Positions 32,531 to 41,484 of a DNA stretch of 64,000 bases are shown here, in pieces. The position numbers and the translations under genes were made by a program. Source of the stretch: Streptomyces sp. NBC_01478 (lineage in GTDB: Bacteria; Actinomycetota; Actinomycetes; Streptomycetales; Streptomycetaceae). The stretch covers positions 10,211,501 to 10,275,500 of the forward strand of contig NZ_CP109444.1 in NCBI RefSeq assembly GCF_036227225.1, written 5' to 3'. Numbering within the stretch: the first letter of the stretch is position 1; each line of letters begins with the position of its first letter. The notes below the pieces were generated by a model. It worked only from the letters and a program-made list of their open reading frames with translations. It did no database searches and had not been told where the DNA came from.

Positions 32531-34060
32531 ATGAACACGCCCCTGTCCCGTCGTACGGCCCTGCAGGCCGTCGGTGCCACCGCGCTCGCCGCCGGACTGA
32601 CCGGGCTGACCGCCACGGCGGCGCACGCCGGCGGCGGCCGCAACTCCCGCCCCGAGCTGGTCACTTACCCACGCCCCGCGACCATGCCGACGAACACCGG
32701 CTTCCAGGTGCGGGTGCGCACCGCCCCCGACGGCGCCTGGCAGACCCTCGACATCTACCGGCCGCAGTTCGAGGAGATCAACGCGAACACCGGGTCGGGC
32801 AAGGTCTACAACTCGTCGATGGCGTACTTCGACTTCAACGGCTCGGTAGAGATCGAGGTGACCTACCTCAAGGGCGGCACCACCAAGGCCCGGGTGAGAC
32901 CGGACGCGCTGGGCATCAAGCCCGAACTCCTCGGCGACACCCTGCGGTTCACCCTCGACGAGCCGAAGGACGTCGTCGTCCAGATCAACGACGAGATCTT
33001 CGACGCCCTGCACCTCATCACCAACCGCGTCGAACACCACACCCCGTCCGCCGACGACCCGGACGTCATCTACTTCGGCCCCGGCGTCCACACCGTCACC
33101 GGCAACGTCCTTCTCGTCCCCAGCGGCAAAACCGTCTACCTCGCCGGCGGCGCCGTCCTGACCGCGCAGGTCTACTTCAAGGACGTGGAACGGTCCAGCC
33201 TCACCGGCCACGGAGTGCTCTACAACAACCCCGGCGGCGCCATCCTCTGCGAGGGCAGCAAGAACATCCGCGTCGAGGACGTCATCATCCTCAACCCGTC
33301 CGGCTACGCGGGCACGTTCGCCGAGAGCAAGAACGTCCACATCACCAAGGCACGCGCGTTCAGTTCGAAGGGCAACGGCGACGGCTTCGACGTCTTCTCC
33401 TCGACCGGGATCACCTTCGACGGCTGCTTCATGCGCAACTCCGACGACTGCATCGCCATCTACTGCCACCGCTGGGACTACTACGGCGACACCCGCGACA
33501 TCACCGTCAAGAACTGCACCCTGTGGGCGGACGTGGCCCACCCGATCAACGTCGGCACGCACGGCAACACCGACGCGCCCGAGACGATCGAGAACCTCGT
33601 CATCGAGAACATCGACATCCTCGACCACCGCGAACCCCAGATGAACTACCAGGGCTGCATCGCCCTCAACCCCGGCGACTCCAACCTGATCAAGAACGTC
33701 CGCATCGAGGACGTGAGGATCGAGGACTTCCGCTGGGGCCAGGTCATCTACATGAAGGTCATGTACAACACGAAGTACAACACCTCGGTCGGCCGCGGCA
33801 TCGACGGCGTCTACGTCAAGAACCTCAGCTACACGGGCACCCACGCCAACCCGTCGCTCTTCCTCGGCTACGACGCCGAACACGCCATCAACAACGTCAC
33901 GTTCGAGAACCTGGTGATCAACGGCCTCGTCGTCGCCGACTCGATGAAGAAGCCGAGCTGGTACTACACCACCGACGCCGTCCAGTGGTTCTACAACGAG
34001 CACGTCACCAACCTGAAGTTCCTCACCACCGCCGAGGCCGAGGCGGCCGCGGCGTCATGA
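32531..34060 (+). CDS. Secreted GH28-like right-handed beta-helix hydrolase
   Basis: A 509-aa protein with a Tat-type signal (SRRTALQAVGATALAA, cleavage after AAHA). A beta-sandwich N-domain precedes a right-handed beta-helix from about residue 170. Active-site landmarks of GH28/GH49 are visible: NGDGFDVF, NSDDCIAIY (paired Asp) and GTHGN. These resemble the NTD, GDD and GHG motifs of polygalacturonases. It probably cleaves a galacturonan- or glucan-type polymer outside the cell, though the substrate is inferred. AAGGAG precedes the ATG. The stop overlaps the next start (ATGA), coupling it to the lyase-like gene. Confidence 0.86.
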   Translation: MNTPLSRRTALQAVGATALAAGLTGLTATAAHAGGGRNSRPELVTYPRPATMPTNTGFQVRVRTAPDGAWQTLDIYRPQFEEINANTGSGKVYNSSMAYFDFNGSVEIEVTYLKGGTTKARVRPDALGIKPELLGDTLRFTLDEPKDVVVQINDEIFDALHLITNRVEHHTPSADDPDVIYFGPGVHTVTGNVLLVPSGKTVYLAGGAVLTAQVYFKDVERSSLTGHGVLYNNPGGAILCEGSKNIRVEDVIILNPSGYAGTFAESKNVHITKARAFSSKGNGDGFDVFSSTGITFDGCFMRNSDDCIAIYCHRWDYYGDTRDITVKNCTLWADVAHPINVGTHGNTDAPETIENLVIENIDILDHREPQMNYQGCIALNPGDSNLIKNVRIEDVRIEDFRWGQVIYMKVMYNTKYNTSVGRGIDGVYVKNLSYTGTHANPSLFLGYDAEHAINNVTFENLVINGLVVADSMKKPSWYYTTDAVQWFYNEHVTNLKFLTTAEAEAAAAS

Positions 34061-37000
34061 CGAAGCGCTCCGCTGGAAGGACGGGGAGGGGCCGTCGGTT
34101 GGCTGCGGCTCCGTCGGGGCTGGTCGCGCCCCGCGGCGAAGCCGCTGATGAACACAGCCCCGCGCCCCTTCAGGGGGCTGGCGAACCGGCGTCTACTAGT
34201 CCGGTTTCGCCTGGCCGCCGAGGTTTCCTCGGCGGCGCCGCCGCCCTCCTGCTGGCCTCGGGCGCCAGCGGGCTGCTCGTGCCCGGCCGGGCTGTGGCCT
34301 CCGGCAACGACTCCGACGTGACCTTCACCCACCCCGGCCTGCTGCACAGCGCCGACGACCTCGCCCGGATGAGAGCGGCGGTCACGGCCAAGCAATCCCC
34401 GGTCTACGACGGCTACTTGGCGCTCGCGGCCCACGCCCGCTCCTCGTCGTCGTACGCCGTGCAGAACACGGGTCAGATCACCACTTGGGGCCGCGGCCCC
34501 GCCAACTACCAGAACCAGGCCGTCGCCGACTCGGCCGCCGCCTACCAGAACGCCCTCATCTGGTCCGTCACCGGCGACACCGCGCACGCGGACAAGGCCC
34601 GCGACATCCTCAACGCCTGGTCCGCCTCACTCACCGGCATCACCGGAGCCGACGGCCCCCTCGGCGCGGGTCTCCAGGCCTTCAAGTTCGTCAACGCGGC
34701 CGAACTCCTCCGCCACACCGGCTACGAGGGCTGGAGCGCCGCCGACATCGCGCGCTGCGAGGACTCCTTCCGCCGCGTCTGGTACCCGGCGCTCTCCTGC
34801 TACATGCTCTACGCCAACGGCAACTGGGACCTGACGTCCCTTCAATCCCTGCTGGCCATAGGCGTGTTCTGCGAGGAACCCAGCCTCTTCTACGACGCGC
34901 TCCGCTTCGCCGCGGCCGGCGCCGGCAACGGCAGCGTCCTCCACCGCATCGTCACCGCCGCCGGCCAGGGCCAGGAGAGCGGCCGGGACCAGGGCCACGA
35001 ACAGCTCGCGGTCGGCCTGTTGGCGGATGCCGCGCAGGTCGCCTGGAACCAGGGCGTCGACCTCTGGGGCTTCGACGGCAACCGCATCCTCGCCAACGTC
35101 GAGTACGCCGCCCGCTACAACCTCGGCGGCGACGTCCCCTTCGTCCCCGACCTGGACCGCACCGGCAAGTACATCAAGTTGGCTGTCTCGCCCACGTCGC
35201 GCGGCACCCTGCCGCCGATCTACGAGATGGCGTACGCGCACTACGCGGGCGTGCGTGGTCTCGACACCCCGTACACGAAGAACGCCGTCTTCCGAGGCAC
35301 CGGCGGCACCCGGGTCGTCGAGGGCAGCAACGACGACCTGCCGAGCTGGGGCACCTTCGCCTACGCAGGTGCCACGGCAACCTCGCCGACCGTGCCGACA
35401 CCACCGGCCGGTGTCACGGCCATGGGCAACGACCGTTCCGTGCAGGTGAGTTGGCTTCCCTCGGCCTGGGCCGACTCCTACACGGTCCTGCGGGCCACCG
35501 AGGTGGACGGCCGCTACGAGAGGATGGCGTCCGGGGTCGGGCAGCCGACGTACACCGACCGGAACGTGCACGCCGGACGGACGTACTACTACACGGTTTC
35601 CGCCTCCAACGCCCTTGGGGAGAGCGGTAGTTCGGCCTGGGCGGCAGCCTCCGCCGGTCTCCCCGGATCCTGGTCGACCCAGGACGTCGGGGACGTGAAG
35701 ATCCCCGGTTCCGCCGTTTTCGACGGTGAGGGCTTCGTCCTGGAGGCCAGTGGCACCGCCGACACCTGCCGCCTCGCCCACCTCCCGCTGCGCGGCGACG
35801 GCACGGTCACCGCGCGGATCGTATGGCCGCTCAGCTCGCAGTACTCCAAGATCGGCGTCACCGTCCGGGCCTCCCTCGACGCGGACGCGGCGCACGCCTC
35901 GATGCTGATCCAGGGGCTGCCGCTGCACACCTGGAGCGGGGTGTGGACGGTACGGCCCTCGGCCGGAGCGGACGTCTCCGCGACCGGCAGCACACCCGTA
36001 CCGCCCTCGCAGCAGCAGGCGATCACGACGTCGGCCGCCTTCCCGATCTCCGACCTCGGCACACTGCCGGCGTCGGCGACCCCGCTGGAGGCGCCGTACG
36101 TCGAGGGCGCGGGCGACGGCTACCGGCTGCGGAAGCCCTACTGGGTGCGGGTGACCCGGAAGGGTGCGCGCTGCACCGGCGCCATCTCACCGGACGGCGA
36201 CCACTGGACCGAAGTCGGCTCGACCGAGGTCGAGTTGGGCCGCACCGCGTACGCGGGGCTCGCCCTCACCTCCTGCCTCGGCGTGGACGAGGACTACGCC
36301 GAGACCGGCACCGGCGCCTTCGACAACGTCAGTGTGACCTCCGCGTCCGGCACGGTCTGGCGTGTGCCCCGCCCGGCCCGCACCGCCACCGACCTACGGG
36401 CCGAAACCGGTGCCGACGCCGTCGAGTTGGCCTGGAGCGACCCGGACCTCTCCGCCGAATACACGGTCCGGCGCGCCACGCGTGCCTCCGGACCGTACGA
36501 GACCCTAGCCACCCGCGTGGGCCCGGTCGGCTTCGGCACCCGCATCCGGTACACCGACGCGACAGGGACGCCCGGAACGACGTACCACTACACGGTCGCG
36601 AAGACCAACGCCGGTGGACGCGGGCCACGTTCGGCGCCGGCGCGGGCCGTGATGCCGACCCCTGCCGTTCCCCGACTCACCTCCGCCACGGCCGTGTTCA
36701 CGAACCAGGGCGTGGCCTTCCGTCATCTGCTGCGGGCCTCGCACGAGCCCGTGCGGTTCGGTGCGGACGGGCTGCCCGCCGGTCTGCGCATCGACCGGCG
36801 CACCGGGCTCGTCTCCGGAACCCCCACGGAGACAGGGGAGTTCACGGTCGTGACGACCGCGGCCAACGCCTCCGGCACCGCGACCGGCACCCTCGCCCTC
36901 ACGGTCGCCGCCGCCCCGCCCGCGCCGTGGACGTACGGCGACCTCGGCGACACCGTGCTCGACGACCGTGCCTTCGGGACACTGGGCGTGGTGGCGATCA

Positions 37001-37524
37001 CCACGCCGGGCAGCACGTCGTACGACGGCGGGAGCTTCACCGTGCGGGGCGCGGGCGTCGATCTGAACGCCAACGGTCAGGGAATGACAGGGCAGTTCGT
37101 GCGGCGGCCGGTCAGCGGGGACTGTGAGGTCGTCGCCCGGCTCGTCTCGCGCAGCGGTGTCACGACCGACCGGGTCGGGCTGCTCATGGCGAAGTCGCTG
37201 TCGCCGTTCGACCAGGCGGCCGGCGTCATCGTCACCGGCGGGAGCAGCGCCCAGCTCATGCTCCGTAAGACCGTGGCCGGTGCCTCCGCCTTCACCGGTG
37301 GCGCCGCCGTCACCCTCCCCGCCCTGCTGCGGCTGAAGCGCGCCGGGACCGCCTTCAGCGCAGCCCTGTCCACCGATGACGGCGTCACCTGGACCCCCCT
37401 CGCCGACGGAGAGATCCCCGGCTTCGGTGACGCCCCCTACCACGTCGGCCTGGTGGTCTGCTCGCGCAGCCAACCGGTCCGCTGCACCACGGAGTTCGAC
37501 GAGGTGAGCATCACGCCCACCTGA
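34057..37524 (+). CDS. Large secreted alginate/glucuronan lyase-like protein with FN3 and sandwich domains
   Basis: A 1155-aa multidomain enzyme. Order: an odd ~50-residue N-terminal extension, Tat signal (PGRRGFLGGAAALLLA), an alpha/alpha-toroid domain like alginate and glucuronan lyases (about 85-430, with YANGNWDLTSLQSLLAIGV and ESGRDQGHEQLAVG), FN3 (445-530), a beta-sandwich (535-720), FN3 (730-815), an Ig-like Tyr-less module (820-905) and a final beta-sandwich (910-1155). The catalytic part is paralogous to the next gene. No start nearer the Tat motif exists in frame, so the ATG at 34057, overlapping the previous stop, must be used. The extension is encoded by a repeat-like sequence. 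Confidence 0.85.
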   Translation: MTKRSAGRTGRGRRLAAAPSGLVAPRGEAADEHSPAPLQGAGEPASTSPVSPGRRGFLGGAAALLLASGASGLLVPGRAVASGNDSDVTFTHPGLLHSADDLARMRAAVTAKQSPVYDGYLALAAHARSSSSYAVQNTGQITTWGRGPANYQNQAVADSAAAYQNALIWSVTGDTAHADKARDILNAWSASLTGITGADGPLGAGLQAFKFVNAAELLRHTGYEGWSAADIARCEDSFRRVWYPALSCYMLYANGNWDLTSLQSLLAIGVFCEEPSLFYDALRFAAAGAGNGSVLHRIVTAAGQGQESGRDQGHEQLAVGLLADAAQVAWNQGVDLWGFDGNRILANVEYAARYNLGGDVPFVPDLDRTGKYIKLAVSPTSRGTLPPIYEMAYAHYAGVRGLDTPYTKNAVFRGTGGTRVVEGSNDDLPSWGTFAYAGATATSPTVPTPPAGVTAMGNDRSVQVSWLPSAWADSYTVLRATEVDGRYERMASGVGQPTYTDRNVHAGRTYYYTVSASNALGESGSSAWAAASAGLPGSWSTQDVGDVKIPGSAVFDGEGFVLEASGTADTCRLAHLPLRGDGTVTARIVWPLSSQYSKIGVTVRASLDADAAHASMLIQGLPLHTWSGVWTVRPSAGADVSATGSTPVPPSQQQAITTSAAFPISDLGTLPASATPLEAPYVEGAGDGYRLRKPYWVRVTRKGARCTGAISPDGDHWTEVGSTEVELGRTAYAGLALTSCLGVDEDYAETGTGAFDNVSVTSASGTVWRVPRPARTATDLRAETGADAVELAWSDPDLSAEYTVRRATRASGPYETLATRVGPVGFGTRIRYTDATGTPGTTYHYTVAKTNAGGRGPRSAPARAVMPTPAVPRLTSATAVFTNQGVAFRHLLRASHEPVRFGADGLPAGLRIDRRTGLVSGTPTETGEFTVVTTAANASGTATGTLALTVAAAPPAPWTYGDLGDTVLDDRAFGTLGVVAITTPGSTSYDGGSFTVRGAGVDLNANGQGMTGQFVRRPVSGDCEVVARLVSRSGVTTDRVGLLMAKSLSPFDQAAGVIVTGGSSAQLMLRKTVAGASAFTGGAAVTLPALLRLKRAGTAFSAALSTDDGVTWTPLADGEIPGFGDAPYHVGLVVCSRSQPVRCTTEFDEVSITPT

Positions 37525-37551
37525 TCCTCCACGGATTGGAGATGCACAGCG

Positions 37552-38802
37552 ATGAGCCGCACTTCCCCCCACGAGCACCTCCGCGGAACAGAGTTGAGCC
37601 GCCGCGGTCTGTTGAAGACCGCGGGCGGGCTCACCGCCGCCGTCGCCCTCGGCGGCGCCACGGTGGCCACGACCGCGCACGCGGCCCCGGCCACCTTCAC
37701 CCACCCCGGCATGCTGCACAACGCCGGTGACATCAACCGGGCCAAGGTCAGGGTCGCGGCGGGAACCGACCCCTGGCTGTCCGGCTGGAACAGGCTGACC
37801 GCCAACTCCCGCTCCCAGTCGACCTGGACGAACCGGGCGACGGCCACGATCATCCGTGGCGGCGACGGCCAGAACTACAGCCTGCTCTACAACGACATCG
37901 CCGCCGCCTACCAGAACGCCCTGCGCTGGAAGGTCGGCGGCACCGAGGCGAACGCCGTGTGCGCCGCGAACATCCTCAACGCCTGGTCGACCACGCTGAC
38001 TTCGGTCACCGGGAACGCCGACCGGTTCCTCGCGGCCGGCCTCTACGGCTGGCAGTTCGCCAACGCCTGCGAACTCATGCGGGACTACGGCGGGTTCAAC
38101 CTGTCCGCCGCCCAGCAGATGCTGGCGAACGTCTTCTACCCGCTCAACAACAGCTTCCTCACCAACCACAACGACGCCTGCATCACCAACTACTGGGCCA
38201 ACTGGGACCTCTGCAACATGGCGTCGATCCTGGCCATCGGCATCCTCAACGAGGACAGCGCCAAGTACGACCAGGCCGTCACGTACTTCAAGTCGGGTGC
38301 GGGCAACGGCTCGATCGCGCACGCCGTGCCGTACCTGTACACCGACCCGGACGGCTACGCGCTCGGCCAGTGGCAGGAGTCCGGCCGCGACCAGGGCCAC
38401 ACCGTCATGGGCATGGGGCAGATGGGCGCGATCTGCGAGATGGCCTGGAACCAGGGCGACGACCTGTACTCGTACGACAGCCGCCGCTTCATGAAGGCCG
38501 CCCAGTACGTCGCGAAGTACAACGCGGGCAGCGACGTGCCCTTCACCACCTACACCTGGGGCACCGGGCAGAGCTGCGCCCAGTCGTCCCAGACGGTGGT
38601 CTCCGCCGCCTCGCGCGGCCAGATCCGGCCGGTGTGGGCGATGCTCCACTTCCACTACAACCGGCGGATCGGCCTCGACGACAAGTACATCTCGGCCATG
38701 TACTACAACCTCGTCGCACCCGAGGGCGGGGGAGGTGACTACGGCTCCGACAGCGGCGGCTACGACCAGCTCGGTTTCGGCACGCTGATGTACGCGAAGT
38801 AG
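37552..38802 (+). CDS. Secreted alginate/glucuronan lyase-like protein, single domain
   Basis: A 416-aa protein with a Tat signal (LSRRGLLKTAGGLTAAVALGG, cleaved after AHA) and one alpha/alpha-toroid lyase domain. It shares with the preceding protein FTHPGMLHNAGDI versus FTHPGLLHSADDL, AAYQNAL, ILNAWS, ANWDLCNMASILAIGI and ESGRDQGHTVMGMGQM, so the two are paralogues. The His and Asn/Arg pairs in these blocks are candidate catalytic residues. It probably eliminates uronic-acid linkages in a polysaccharide. It is the last gene of the locus, followed by a perfect 36-bp palindrome. Confidence 0.85.
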   Translation: MSRTSPHEHLRGTELSRRGLLKTAGGLTAAVALGGATVATTAHAAPATFTHPGMLHNAGDINRAKVRVAAGTDPWLSGWNRLTANSRSQSTWTNRATATIIRGGDGQNYSLLYNDIAAAYQNALRWKVGGTEANAVCAANILNAWSTTLTSVTGNADRFLAAGLYGWQFANACELMRDYGGFNLSAAQQMLANVFYPLNNSFLTNHNDACITNYWANWDLCNMASILAIGILNEDSAKYDQAVTYFKSGAGNGSIAHAVPYLYTDPDGYALGQWQESGRDQGHTVMGMGQMGAICEMAWNQGDDLYSYDSRRFMKAAQYVAKYNAGSDVPFTTYTWGTGQSCAQSSQTVVSAASRGQIRPVWAMLHFHYNRRIGLDDKYISAMYYNLVAPEGGGGDYGSDSGGYDQLGFGTLMYAK

Positions 38803-38813
38803 CGGACGGGCAT

Positions 38814-38849
38814 GTCCACGGGTCGGGCACCGGTGCCCGACCCGTGGAC
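38814..38849 (+). terminator. Rho-independent-type terminator, perfect 36-bp palindrome
   Basis: An uninterrupted inverted repeat with 18-bp arms, beginning GTCCACGGGTCGGGCACC, sits 11 bp after the lyase stop and is followed by CTCTT. It closes the polysaccharide-utilisation operon. The next gene, leader ORF 1, begins 70 bp on, behind the palindrome-like TAGGGAATCCTA (38889-38900). Confidence 0.85.
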
Positions 38850-38918
38850 GCCCTCTTGACCCCGGGCGACGGTGGATCGACACTCCAGTAGGGAATCCTA
38901 GTGAACAGGTAGGGAAAC

Positions 38919-39032
38919 ATGGGGCGCCTTGAGCCGGTCACCACCACTCGCGTGGACCGTTCGCCCCTTCTGACCTCCCGCCGTCACATCGATCTGCTGC
39001 GGGTCTGCAGCGCCATGAGCCCACTGCGCTGA
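38919..39032 (+). CDS. Leader peptide 1 (actinobacterial sulfur-operon leader family)
   Basis: A 37-aa ORF with AGGTAGGG upstream. Its C-terminal part SRRHIDLLRVCSAM has the signature of short leader peptides that precede sulfur-metabolism genes in Streptomyces. One Cys codon lies close to the end. It lies 67 bp before the glutathione S-transferase-like gene. Ribosome stalling at Cys codons during cysteine shortage is the likely mechanism, by analogy with mycobacterial cysteine attenuators. The peptide itself probably has no function. Confidence 0.82.
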   Translation: MGRLEPVTTTRVDRSPLLTSRRHIDLLRVCSAMSPLR

Positions 39033-39099
39033 GCCCCCTCCACCGCTCGACGACGCTTCCGCCGCGCGTACGTCCACGCGCCCGAATCCGGGGAGTCCC

Positions 39100-39984
39100 A
39101 TGTCCGTAACGCCTCTCGCCGCCGTCCCCGCACCCCGCTCCGCCCCCCGGTTCCGGGGCCGGATCGGGAGCGACGCGCGCAGCGGGCACTACGCCGTGCC
39201 GCGCCGCTACCGCCTCCATCTCTCCACCGCCTGCGCCGACGGCCTGCGCATCGCCGTCACCCACAGCCTGCTCGGCCTCGACGAGAGCTGTCCGGCCGTG
39301 TTCCTGTCCGCCGTACCCGACTGTCCGAGTGGTGGACACTCCGCGCTGCGCCCGCTCTACGAGGCGAGCGCCCACCGCTACTCCGGACCGGCCGCCGCGC
39401 CGGTGCTCAGCGACGACTGGTCCGGCCGGATCGTCAGCACCCACGCCCCCGACATCATGCGCGACCTCGCCCGGCACTTCGGCGAGAGCGGACCCCAGCT
39501 CTACCCGTGCGGTGCCGAGTCGGAGATCGAGGCCGTCGAGCGGCTCTGCGCACAGGGCATCGAGGACGCCGCGCAGCGCGCCGGCGCGGCCGGTGGCGAG
39601 CAGGAGGAGCACGACGAGGCGCTCGGCCGACTGCTGGAGACCCTGGGCTCGCTGGACCGCTGGCTGGACGGCCGCGAGCACATGATCCGGGACGAACTCA
39701 CCGCCGCCGACGTCGAGTTGTGGGTGACCCTGGTGCAACTCGACACCGTGCACCGCTACCACCTGGACGCCGCCGCCGTGCAGCGCGTCGCCGACCACCC
39801 CCACCTGTGGGCCTACGCCCGCAGGCTGGCCGCCCACCCGGCGTTCGGCACGCACCTCGACCTCGACGGCATCGCCCGCCGTCACCACGCCCGTTGCCGG
39901 GGCCTGGAGGCCGCCGGCGCCGCTGTCCAGATCCTGGACTGGGCAGCCCATGCGGCGGACGAAACGGGAGCTTGCCGCAGTTGA
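39100..39984 (+). CDS. Glutathionyl-hydroquinone reductase/GST-like protein
   Basis: A 294-aa protein with the omega-type GST layout. An N-terminal thioredoxin-like region contains RYRLHLSTACADGLRIAV, where glutathionyl-hydroquinone reductases have an ACPWA-type active site. An all-alpha C-domain follows, with ELTAADVELWVTLVQLDTV and HLWAYARRLAAHPAFG. The Cys is kept but the Pro-Trp after it is Ala-Asp. Streptomyces uses mycothiol, so the thiol partner may differ. The leader ORF upstream suggests control by sulfur supply. It is probably transcribed separately from the riboswitch operon that follows. Confidence 0.8.
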   Translation: MSVTPLAAVPAPRSAPRFRGRIGSDARSGHYAVPRRYRLHLSTACADGLRIAVTHSLLGLDESCPAVFLSAVPDCPSGGHSALRPLYEASAHRYSGPAAAPVLSDDWSGRIVSTHAPDIMRDLARHFGESGPQLYPCGAESEIEAVERLCAQGIEDAAQRAGAAGGEQEEHDEALGRLLETLGSLDRWLDGREHMIRDELTAADVELWVTLVQLDTVHRYHLDAAAVQRVADHPHLWAYARRLAAHPAFGTHLDLDGIARRHHARCRGLEAAGAAVQILDWAAHAADETGACRS

Positions 39985-40018
39985 GCGGCGTCCGCGCCGT
40001 CCACTTGTTGGACGGGCG

Positions 40019-40048
40019 TTGACATTCGTTCGGGCAATTGTCTTAACT
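40019..40048 (+). promoter_or_regulatory. Probable promoter of the SAM-IV riboswitch operon
   Basis: TTGACA (40019-40024) is a perfect vegetative -35 hexamer, followed after 18 bp by TTAACT (40043-40048) as a -10 candidate. Transcription would begin around 40055, just before the riboswitch. Confidence 0.6.
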
Positions 40049-40054
40049 TGCGGC

Positions 40055-40150
40055 CAGAACGGTCATGAGTGTCAGCGACAAGCCCTGGCTTGCTGACCGG
40101 CAACCCTCGCACGCGGTGGGGTGCCCCAGGTGACGACCGGACCGGATGAC
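40055..40150 (+). promoter_or_regulatory. SAM-IV riboswitch
   Basis: The RNA from 40061 reads GGTCATGAGTGTCAGCG, then AAGCCCTGGCTTGCTG, CCGGCAACCCTCG and GCGGTGGGGTGCCCCAGG, ending in TGACGACC, which pairs with the opening GGTCATG-type strand. These are the conserved blocks of the SAM-IV class, found in actinobacteria upstream of sulfur genes. SAM binding normally turns the downstream gene off. Here it controls the leader peptide and ABC importer that follow, so uptake should rise when SAM and methionine are low. Confidence 0.88.
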
Positions 40151-40201
40151 GTTTCGGTAAGCGCGAGGCCCTGCGGGGCCGGAACAGTGACAGGTGACGC
40201 C

Positions 40202-40351
40202 ATGTACGCAGCTCCCAGGACGGCCACATGCCGCCCGCAGGGCTGCGTACGGTCGTACGCCAACCTGTTCGTCGCCGACCGCGCTGTCGATCTGCTCCGG
40301 GTCAGCAGCGCACTGTGTACCGCGTCGGGCCGCGCCCGCTGTCGGGCCTGA
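40202..40351 (+). CDS. Leader peptide 2, downstream of the SAM-IV riboswitch
   Basis: A 49-aa ORF with AGGTGA before the ATG. It holds the leader signature DRAVDLLRVSSALC and four Cys codons in total, two of them in the last 11 residues. A hairpin with GCACACC/GGTGTGC arms (40379-40402) follows about 30 nt after the stop and could act as the attenuator. The ABC permease starts 152 nt downstream. Together with the riboswitch this gives two sulfur signals on one transcript: SAM and charged cysteinyl-tRNA. Confidence 0.8.
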   Translation: MYAAPRTATCRPQGCVRSYANLFVADRAVDLLRVSSALCTASGRARCRA

Positions 40352-40503
40352 CGACCAGTCGGCCGACGCACCTCTGACGCACACCCGATCCCGTCGGTGT
40401 GCCTGCCCTCTCCCCGCCCCCGGTCCCGTGCACCCGCGCGTGCCGTCCGCCGTCGCGCGTCCACCGCCACGGACCGGGGTCTGTGAACCCGCCGGAGCCC
40501 ACC

Positions 40504-41484
40504 ATGAGTGAACCCCCAGGCACCACCGTGTCCCTGGCCGACGCCCCGTCCGCCGACGCCCCGTCAAAACCCCTCACCGCACAGCGAGTTCAGCCGCTGC
40601 GCCGGCCCGGCCGGTGGATCGTCACCGTGGCCGTGCTGGTGGTGGTCGCCCAGTTCGTGCACGGACTGGTCACCAACTCCTTCTACCAGTGGGACCGCTT
40701 CGGCTACTGGTTCCTGCGCCCGACGATCCTCGACGGACTCGTCATCACCCTCGAAGTGGCGGCGCTCAGCGCGGTGTTGGGCCTTCTCGGCGGCATCCTG
40801 CTCGCCCTGGCCCGACTCTCCAAGAGCCCGGTACTGCGCGCCGCGAGCTGGACCTATGTGTGGGCGCTGCGCTCGATCCCGCTCATCGTGGTGCTGATCT
40901 TCCTCTACAACTTCAGCGCCCTGTACCAGACGCTCAGCATCGGCGTCCCCTTCGGCCCCGCCTTCTTCTCCTTCGACGAGTCGAAGCTCGCCACCGACAT
41001 GGCCGTCGCCGTCGTCGGACTCAGCCTCAACGAGGCGGCGTACGCGGCCGAAGTGGTCCGCGGCGGCATCCTCTCCGTCGACCAGGGCCAGCACGAGGCG
41101 GCCTCCGCCCTCGGCCTCCCCAAGGGCTACCAGTTCCGCAGGATCGTCTTCCCGCAGGCGCTGCGCTCCATCACCCCGAACTACGTCAACCAGTTGATCG
41201 GCCTGATCAAGAGCACCTCGCTGGTCTTCTACGTGTCGCTGCTCGACCTGTTCGGCTCCGCGCAGACGATGGGCTCGACCTACCCCGGCGACATCGTGCC
41301 GCTGCTCCTGGTCGTCACCGTCTGGTACCTGATCCTCACCAGCGTCGTGTCCGTCGTCCAGTTCTACGTCGAACGGCACTACGCCCGGGGCGCCACCCGC
41401 TCCTTGCCGCCCACCCCGATCCAGAAACTCCGCACCGGTGTCACCGATCTGCGGGCCCGCATCCGCAGGGAGACCGCCGTATGA
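40504..41484 (+). CDS. Polar amino-acid-type ABC transporter permease
   Basis: A 326-aa permease with a ~38-residue cytoplasmic N-terminus and about six spans. SLNEAAYAAEVVRGGI and GQHEAASALGLPKGYQFRRIVFPQA are the conserved EAA region of HisM/GlnP-type permeases. It imports its substrate with the ATPase and binding protein encoded next. The SAM-IV riboswitch and leader upstream point to a sulfur-containing amino acid or organosulfur compound as cargo (inference). The stop overlaps the ATPase start (ATGA). Confidence 0.93.
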   Translation: MSEPPGTTVSLADAPSADAPSKPLTAQRVQPLRRPGRWIVTVAVLVVVAQFVHGLVTNSFYQWDRFGYWFLRPTILDGLVITLEVAALSAVLGLLGGILLALARLSKSPVLRAASWTYVWALRSIPLIVVLIFLYNFSALYQTLSIGVPFGPAFFSFDESKLATDMAVAVVGLSLNEAAYAAEVVRGGILSVDQGQHEAASALGLPKGYQFRRIVFPQALRSITPNYVNQLIGLIKSTSLVFYVSLLDLFGSAQTMGSTYPGDIVPLLLVVTVWYLILTSVVSVVQFYVERHYARGATRSLPPTPIQKLRTGVTDLRARIRRETAV

